NCBI GenBank assembly: GCA_934090775.1
Contig: CAKOKF010000019.1
Location: forward strand, 1 to 16,482
Length of the DNA: 16,482 bases
Origin: an uncultured Bacilli bacterium
GTDB lineage: Bacteria > Bacillota_I > Bacilli_A > RF39 > UBA660
Direction of reading: 5' to 3'
The notes beneath the pieces were generated by a model. The model did not search any database, had not been told where the DNA came from, and worked only from the letters and a program-made list of their open reading frames with translations. A program made the position numbers and the translations under genes. Below, piece by piece: positions 12,364-16,482 of this stretch (within the stretch, counting starts at the first letter, position 1; each line of letters begins with the position of its first letter).

Positions 12364-14262
12364 TTAGTATAATTTAGCACCTGCAGGAATGCTGTTACTT
12401 ACCATAAGAAGATTTAATTTTTCTTCGCCTTCTTCTTGATGAACTGCTGATAGTAACATGCCACAAGAATCGATACCCATCATGGCTTTTGGTGGTAAGT
12501 TAGTAATGGCTACTAAAGTCTTACCAATTAAAGCTTCGGGTTCATAGTAAGCATGAATGCCGCTAAGGATAGTTCTATCAACACCGGTACCATCATCTAA
12601 AGTAAATTGTAATAATTTTTTACTCTTTGGAACAGCAACGCAATCTTTAACTTTGACAGCTCTAAAATCACATTTAGCAAAGGAATCAAAATCAACATAG
12701 TCTTGGAATAAGGGTTCAATTTCAACTTTAGAAAAGTCAACCTTTTCTTCTACGACAGGAGTACTAGCAGTTTTAACTTCATTGGTTGTTGAAGTGCCAT
12801 TTTCTTTTTTCATGATTGGGAATAATACAACGTCACGAATTGACTCTTGATTGTAAATTAACATCATTAAACGGTCAATACCAAATCCTAAACCAGAAAT
12901 TGGTGGCATACCTTGTTCCATAGCGCCCATGAAGTCTTCATCAAGTTCCATGGTTTCATCATCACCTTGACTCTTAGCTTTAGCTTGTTCTTCAAAGTTT
13001 GCTCTTTGAATTTCTGGATTTACTAGTTCGGAATAAGCATTACAAATCTCAGTACCACAAACAACAACTTGGAAAACATCAACAGCGTTATTATCATTAT
13101 CATTTCTTCTCGCAAGTGGTTTTAAAACAGCTGGATAGTTATATAGAATAGTTGGGCCAACAATATTAGCGCGAATCTTTTTCTTATAGACGAAATCAAT
13201 AATTTGACTGATTGATTTATATTCAGCCATATCAGCCATGGTAAATAAGTTCTTACTTACAACTAGTTCTTTTAATTCATTAGGGTCAGTAATATCTAAG
13301 AAGTTATCGCCTAAAATTTCTTTCATGGCATCAATATAATTAATTCTTTCCCAATTGCCATCAAAATTCAAATCATTACCACGATAGTTAATAGTAGTTT
13401 TGCCAGTAAGCTCAAGTAAAGCATTTTTAATAAAGTTTTGGAAGAAGACAATAGTATCTTCAAAGTTCCAATAAGCTACATACCATTCTACTTGGGTAAA
13501 TTCTTGTAAGTGTTCAGTATCCATTCCTTCGTTACGGAAGCATTTTGCAACTTCATAAACGCGGTCGAAGCCAGCCGCAATACATTGTTTTAGGTATGTT
13601 TCAGGGGCAATTCTTAAATTCATATCTAAATTAAGAGCATTATGATGAGTAAAGAATGGTTTAGCGGCCGCACCACTAACAGCTGTTTGCATAATTGGGG
13701 TTTCAACTTCTAAGAAACCATTTTCTCCTAAATAACGATGTAAGAATGCATAAAATTTACTACGACCTAAGAAAACGTTACGAGATTCTTGATTCATAAT
13801 TAAATCAACATATCTCTGGCGATATTTAAGTTCCGTATCTTGTAAGCCATGGAATTTTTCTGGTAATGGTCTTAAGGCTTTACCTAAGAATTCAAAAGTA
13901 CGAACGCGTAAAGTTTTTTCACCTGTTTGAGTAGTAAAGATTTCCCCAGTAGCACCAATAAAGTCACCAGAATCAATAAGTTTCTTGAAGAAATCATATC
14001 TTTCCTCACCTACTTCATCAATTCTAAATTCTAATTGTAAATCGCCTTCTAATTCTCTAATACGAACGAAAGATAATTTACCCATTTTACGCATAAAAAT
14101 AATACGACCACAAACACTAACATCAGTTGTACCATCACTTAAATTTTTAGCTTCTTTTAAAGTATGGGTTCTCTTAAAACTATCAGGATATGGATTACAT
14201 ACCTTAGCTATTTCATTTAATTTATCTCTTCTTACGATTTCTTGTTCTGTTAATTTTCGCAT
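12364..14262 (-). CDS. lysS: Lysyl-tRNA synthetase (class II) fused to a C-terminal EMAPII/Trbp111-type tRNA-binding domain
   Basis: It charges tRNA-Lys with lysine in the cytosol. 632 residues from ATG 14262; I prefer this start because AAGAAGTGAT is correctly spaced for it, while the in-frame GTG and ATG at 14271 and 14268 lie within that site. An N-terminal OB-fold anticodon domain (about 45-135) precedes the catalytic domain with motif 1 (GFLEVETPIMQ), motif 2 (FRNEGMDTEHLQEFTQVEWY) and motif 3 (GLGFGIDRLMML). Ordinary bacterial LysRS ends about 25 residues later, near residue 500. Here a short linker leads to about 112 extra residues (521-632). They begin DFDSFAKCDFRAVKVKDC and contain LPPKAMMGIDSCGMLLSA, as in the tRNA-binding domain at the C-terminus of MetRS. 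Monocistronic, with its own promoter and terminator. Confidence 0.96.
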   Translation of the reverse strand: MRKLTEQEIVRRDKLNEIAKVCNPYPDSFKRTHTLKEAKNLSDGTTDVSVCGRIIFMRKMGKLSFVRIRELEGDLQLEFRIDEVGEERYDFFKKLIDSGDFIGATGEIFTTQTGEKTLRVRTFEFLGKALRPLPEKFHGLQDTELKYRQRYVDLIMNQESRNVFLGRSKFYAFLHRYLGENGFLEVETPIMQTAVSGAAAKPFFTHHNALNLDMNLRIAPETYLKQCIAAGFDRVYEVAKCFRNEGMDTEHLQEFTQVEWYVAYWNFEDTIVFFQNFIKNALLELTGKTTINYRGNDLNFDGNWERINYIDAMKEILGDNFLDITDPNELKELVVSKNLFTMADMAEYKSISQIIDFVYKKKIRANIVGPTILYNYPAVLKPLARRNDNDNNAVDVFQVVVCGTEICNAYSELVNPEIQRANFEEQAKAKSQGDDETMELDEDFMGAMEQGMPPISGLGFGIDRLMMLIYNQESIRDVVLFPIMKKENGTSTTNEVKTASTPVVEEKVDFSKVEIEPLFQDYVDFDSFAKCDFRAVKVKDCVAVPKSKKLLQFTLDDGTGVDRTILSGIHAYYEPEALIGKTLVAITNLPPKAMMGIDSCGMLLSAVHQEEGEEKLNLLMVSNSIPAGAKLY

Positions 14263-14284
14263 AGACATCACTTCTTTCTATCAA

Positions 14285-14313
14285 ATAATAGCAAAATTAG
14301 TGAAATTAGTCAA
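14285..14313 (-). promoter_or_regulatory. SigA-type promoter of lysS
   Basis: TTGACT (14313-14308), a 17-nt spacer, and TATTAT (14290-14285) on the - strand. Predicted start is near 14278, so the leader is short (about 16 nt) and leaves no room for a T-box. Confidence 0.8.
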
Positions 14314-14319
14314 TTAATT

Positions 14320-14328
14320 TGCTACAAT
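14320..14328 (+). promoter_or_regulatory. Extended -10 promoter of the acyltransferase gene
   Basis: TGCTACAAT, divergent from and interleaved with the lysS promoter (the two -10 boxes are about 30 nt apart). Transcription is predicted to start near 14335, about 9 nt before ATG 14344. Confidence 0.55.
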
Positions 14329-14343
14329 AATCCTGTGATATTT

Positions 14344-15123
14344 ATGAAAAAACAAGATACAAAATTTTATGATAGTTATACGGAAGATTTTGTTACTTCT
14401 AGTAACCAAGAGTGTGAAGTTAAAGATAATTATAAATGGTTAAATAATAATATTTTTTATAAGATTATTTCTTCTATTTTATACTTTCTATCTTATATAG
14501 TAGCGCTTATTTATTGTAAATTAATTTTAGGTGTTACTTTTAAAAATAAGAAAGTGTTAAAAGGATATAAAGGATATTATTTATTTAGTAATCATACGCA
14601 AATGATTGGAGATGCTCTTGATCCTTTACTGTTAACTTTTCCTAAGAAAAATTATGTCGTTGTTAGTACGGCTAATTTAGGAATTCCTTTTCTAGGAAAG
14701 ATTTTACCTTTTGTCGGAGCTTTGCCCATTCCAAAAAAGATTCATGAAAAGGAAGCTTTATTTAATGCTATGCATACTTTAGTCCAAAAGCATACGATTA
14801 CTATTTATCCGGAGGCCCATCTATGGCCTTATTATACGGAGATTAGACCGCTACCAGTTTCTTCATTTCGTTTTCCCGTAAAAGATAAGGTTCCTTCGTT
14901 TACAATGACAACGACTTATCAAAAGAAAAAAATAGGAAAAAGACCTAAGATTACTCTATATATAGATGGTCCTTTCTATCCAGAAGAATGTGAAACGCAA
15001 AGAGAAAGTGCAATTATTTTAAGAGATAAGGTTTATAAACAAATGGTTACAAGAAGTAAGAATAGTACTTATCAATATGTAAAGTATGAAAAAAGAATAG
15101 ATAACTCGAAGGAAAATAAATAA
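14344..15123 (+). CDS. PlsC-like glycerolipid acyltransferase, HX5D variant
   Basis: 259 residues from ATG 14344. An in-frame GTG at 14335 is at the predicted transcript start and is better read as part of a GTGAT ribosome site. A charged N-terminus precedes a membrane helix (about 38-60). The acyltransferase domain (about 66-220) has NHTQMIGDALDP with H84 and D90, five residues apart instead of the usual four. It also has FLGKILPFVGALPIPK and the substrate motif IYPEAHLWPYYTEIRPLP with E157. PlsC-type enzymes add acyl chains to lysophosphatidic acid or other lipids at the inner membrane face. The HTQxxGD form is one I associate with a Firmicutes subgroup whose substrate is unsettled. Its 3' end is built into a terminator stem. 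Confidence 0.85.
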   Translation: MKKQDTKFYDSYTEDFVTSSNQECEVKDNYKWLNNNIFYKIISSILYFLSYIVALIYCKLILGVTFKNKKVLKGYKGYYLFSNHTQMIGDALDPLLLTFPKKNYVVVSTANLGIPFLGKILPFVGALPIPKKIHEKEALFNAMHTLVQKHTITIYPEAHLWPYYTEIRPLPVSSFRFPVKDKVPSFTMTTTYQKKKIGKRPKITLYIDGPFYPEECETQRESAIILRDKVYKQMVTRSKNSTYQYVKYEKRIDNSKENK

Positions 15124-15145
15124 TTCTTGAGTTCTATTCTTTTTT
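15091..15145. terminator. Bidirectional terminator whose stem starts inside the acyltransferase coding sequence
   Basis: AAAAGAATAG (15091-15100) pairs with CTATTCTTTT (15134-15143), and AACTC (15103-15107) with GAGTT (15129-15133). T-runs follow on both strands. The stop codon (15121-15123) lies in the loop. It serves the acyltransferase gene and, from the other side, nfo. Confidence 0.85.
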
Positions 15146-15163
15146 AGTATTTAATTCTCTATC

Positions 15164-16069
15164 CTATTTATAATAAGCTCTAATGTCTTCTAATAATGAG
15201 GGATTAAATTCTTTATTTCTAATCATACTTATTTCAAATTTATATGGTGGATATATTTTTTCTTTTTCATTATCTTCTTTACAAACATAAGGAGTTTCTA
15301 AAATAAACGGAATGTTTTCTAAGCGTTTATTATAGATAACAGCTAAGAGATTATCAAAGCCAATAGTGCCTATACCAATATTTTCATGGCGATCTTTATG
15401 ACTATTTAGAGGATTTTTACTATCATTTACATGAACACAACCAATTTTATTAAGGCCAATTAAGTTTGCAAAATCATCTAAGTAAGAATCAAAGGCACTG
15501 ATAGCTACGCCGGAATCATTTAAGTGACAAGTATCTAGGCAAACGCCTAATTTAGTGTCGTCTTTGACATTTTTTAAAAGATAATTTAGTTCTTCTAAAT
15601 TTATACCACATTCGTTACCTTTGCCGGCCATAGTTTCTAAGAGAATTTTAACATCATAAGGATTATCTAGGACAGCATCTAAGACTTTAACGATATTATT
15701 TAGACCTTCTTCTCTAGTTTCATTAACAGCACTTCCTGGATGTAAGACCATTTGCTTGATGCCCATTAAACTACATCTTCTTAATTCTTCTTTTAGAAAG
15801 TTAATAGCAAAGTCTTGCTTTATTAAATCGTTACTGGCTGGATTAACTATATATGGAGCATGACAAATGACATTATTGATATCAATATTATTTTCTTGCA
15901 TTAGTTTTTGGGCTTCTTTTGTCTTTTCTAGGTCAATTTCTTTTCTAACGGTATTTTGGGGAGCACCAGTATAAAACATAAAAGTATTAGAGCCGTAACT
16001 AAGGGCTTCTTTAATAGAGGTAAGAAGTTGATCTTTACCAAAAGATACGTGTGAACCAATTATTAACAT
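15164..16069 (-). CDS. nfo: Endonuclease IV (AP endonuclease)
   Basis: It cuts the backbone 5' of abasic sites in base-excision repair, using three metal ions. 301 residues, slightly longer than the E. coli enzyme. All nine metal-ligand positions can be assigned: H70 (CHAPY), H110 (LHPGS), E145 (LLETMAG), D179 and H182 (CLDTCH), H213 (VHVND), D226 and H228 (KDRHENIG), and E258 (ILETPY). The signature HVNDSKNPLNSHKDRHENIG is intact. AAGAAGG lies 7 nt before ATG 16069, with a TGn-type promoter upstream. It is monocistronic and shares a bidirectional terminator with the acyltransferase gene. Confidence 0.97.
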   Translation of the reverse strand: MLIIGSHVSFGKDQLLTSIKEALSYGSNTFMFYTGAPQNTVRKEIDLEKTKEAQKLMQENNIDINNVICHAPYIVNPASNDLIKQDFAINFLKEELRRCSLMGIKQMVLHPGSAVNETREEGLNNIVKVLDAVLDNPYDVKILLETMAGKGNECGINLEELNYLLKNVKDDTKLGVCLDTCHLNDSGVAISAFDSYLDDFANLIGLNKIGCVHVNDSKNPLNSHKDRHENIGIGTIGFDNLLAVIYNKRLENIPFILETPYVCKEDNEKEKIYPPYKFEISMIRNKEFNPSLLEDIRAYYK

Positions 16070-16091
16070 TTTAAAACCTTCTTTCTTTTGT

Positions 16092-16100
16092 ATTTTATCA
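16092..16100 (-). promoter_or_regulatory. Extended -10 promoter of nfo
   Basis: TGATAAAAT on the - strand, about 25 nt upstream of the start codon. No clear -35. Confidence 0.5.
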
Positions 16101-16189
16101 AATTAATAGTAAAAGAGAAAGAGTTAATAGATGGGCGTAATAGTATTTGAAGCAATTTAATCATCTAATAAACTTTAGATAGAACAAAA

Positions 16190-16333
16190 GTTAAAATGCT
16201 CATTACTTTCGCATTTCAACTCAGCCATTCTCACGAATAACTTTTTCTTACGAGAATAATCTCAAAAGACATAAACTCCGATGGTCGCCACCGTACTTTT
16301 AAAACTTCATTTTTACTTTAAGTATCAAGTACC
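16190..16333 (-). ncRNA. Candidate omegaRNA (right-end RNA) of the tnpB element
   Basis: Immediately after the tnpB stop, on the same strand, three hairpins follow. One is CGGTGG / CCATCG (16293-16279). Another is ATTCTC / GAGAAT with further pairs inside (16257-16227). The third is a 10-bp stem GTTGAAATGC / GCATTTTAAC (16220-16190). Several pairs are G-U only when read from the - strand and would be A-C mismatches on the + strand, so the sequence appears selected as a - strand RNA. In IS200/IS605 and IS607 elements such an RNA guides TnpB, with the guide taken from DNA just beyond the element end, here expected below about 16190. The rest of the 413-nt gap (16070-16189) holds the nfo promoter and otherwise nothing I recognise. 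Confidence 0.6.
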
Positions 16334-16482
16334 TTACAAGCCAAAAGCCATTTTTATTCCTTCATTTAATATATTTAAACTTGCATTTATATCTCTATCT
16401 AAAACATTTCCACATTTACTACATTTATATTCTCTTAATTTTAAATCCTTCATTTCTTTGCTTCTATGCCCACAGCATGAAC
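16334..16482 (-). CDS. tnpB: 3' end of tnpB (IS200/IS605-type RNA-guided nuclease), 5' part beyond window
   Basis: The frame enters from the right edge and ends at TAA (16336-16334), leaving 49 residues. They show the target-nucleic-acid-binding zinc ribbon (CCGHRSKEM and YKCSKCGN) and the last RuvC acidic residue in LDRDINASLNIL, the hallmark of TnpB/OrfB. The Cys pairs and the RuvC Asp are intact, so this end gives no sign of decay. TnpB is a nicking or cleaving nuclease guided by the RNA read from its own 3' end; it helps retain the transposon at the donor site. Whether tnpA accompanies it cannot be seen. The stop is followed directly by the structured RNA region. Confidence 0.85.
   Translation of the reverse strand, partial: SCCGHRSKEMKDLKLREYKCSKCGNVLDRDINASLNILNEGIKMAFGL

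Noticed and set aside
13985..14317. Open + strand frame of about 110 codons opposite the 5' end of lysS
   Set aside because: Antisense to conserved lysS codons and crosses the lysS promoter; no ribosome site.
14263..14343. A T-box or other riboswitch upstream of lysS
   Set aside because: Only about 16 nt separates the predicted transcript start from the ATG, too short for any such element.
16070..16189. A tRNA or further gene in the gap upstream of nfo
   Set aside because: No cloverleaf, no open frame with a ribosome site; only the nfo promoter and AT-rich flank next to the tnpB right end.

Overview
The window is a compact, AT-rich stretch of bacterial chromosome (roughly 30% GC by eye). 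It looks like a low-GC Gram-positive of the Bacilli or a related small-genome gut lineage (RF39 or Erysipelotrichia-like). The support is AAGGAGG-type ribosome binding sites, a TagO/WecA-like wall-polymer enzyme, Gram-positive signal peptidase I, a YtxH protein, spore-coat genes, and short intergenic gaps with clean intrinsic terminators. Tryptophan is TGG in the genes read, so there is no sign of the Mycoplasma code. The lineage is inferred, not proven.

Left part (1-5210, mostly + strand): the tail of an Rpn-type PD-(D/E)XK protein; rubrerythrin with its own promoter and terminator; a DUF6512-like membrane protein converging on a YtxH protein; and a complete Rpn-type protein preceded by a short overlapping leader ORF. 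A three-gene run follows: a DUF5662 protein, an unrecognised zinc-ribbon membrane protein, and a lipoprotein. It has one strong promoter, overlapping genes and one terminator.

Middle (5226-10420, - strand): signal peptidase I on its own promoter. Upstream of it lies an envelope operon transcribed as SH3/glucosaminidase/dockerin protein, then a cadherin-like type I membrane protein, then a TagO/WecA-like phosphosugar transferase. Two things stand out. The glucosaminidase segments appear to be in permuted order, and two conserved active-site acids of the transferase are replaced.

Right part (10426-16482): a SpoVID-like LysM protein and a YsxE/CotS-like kinase-fold protein overlap by 8 nt behind a sigma-E-like promoter, matching the Bacillus spoVID-ysxE pair. 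Then come lysyl-tRNA synthetase fused to an EMAPII/Trbp111-type tRNA-binding domain, a divergent PlsC-like acyltransferase, and endonuclease IV. At the right edge is the 3' end of an IS200/IS605-type tnpB, followed by hairpins that fit an omegaRNA (right-end RNA).

Promoter reading shows an unusually consistent extended -10 (TGn) element. At three genes the start is preceded by GTGAT-N4-ATG, and at two of them the predicted transcript would begin at or near that GTGAT.
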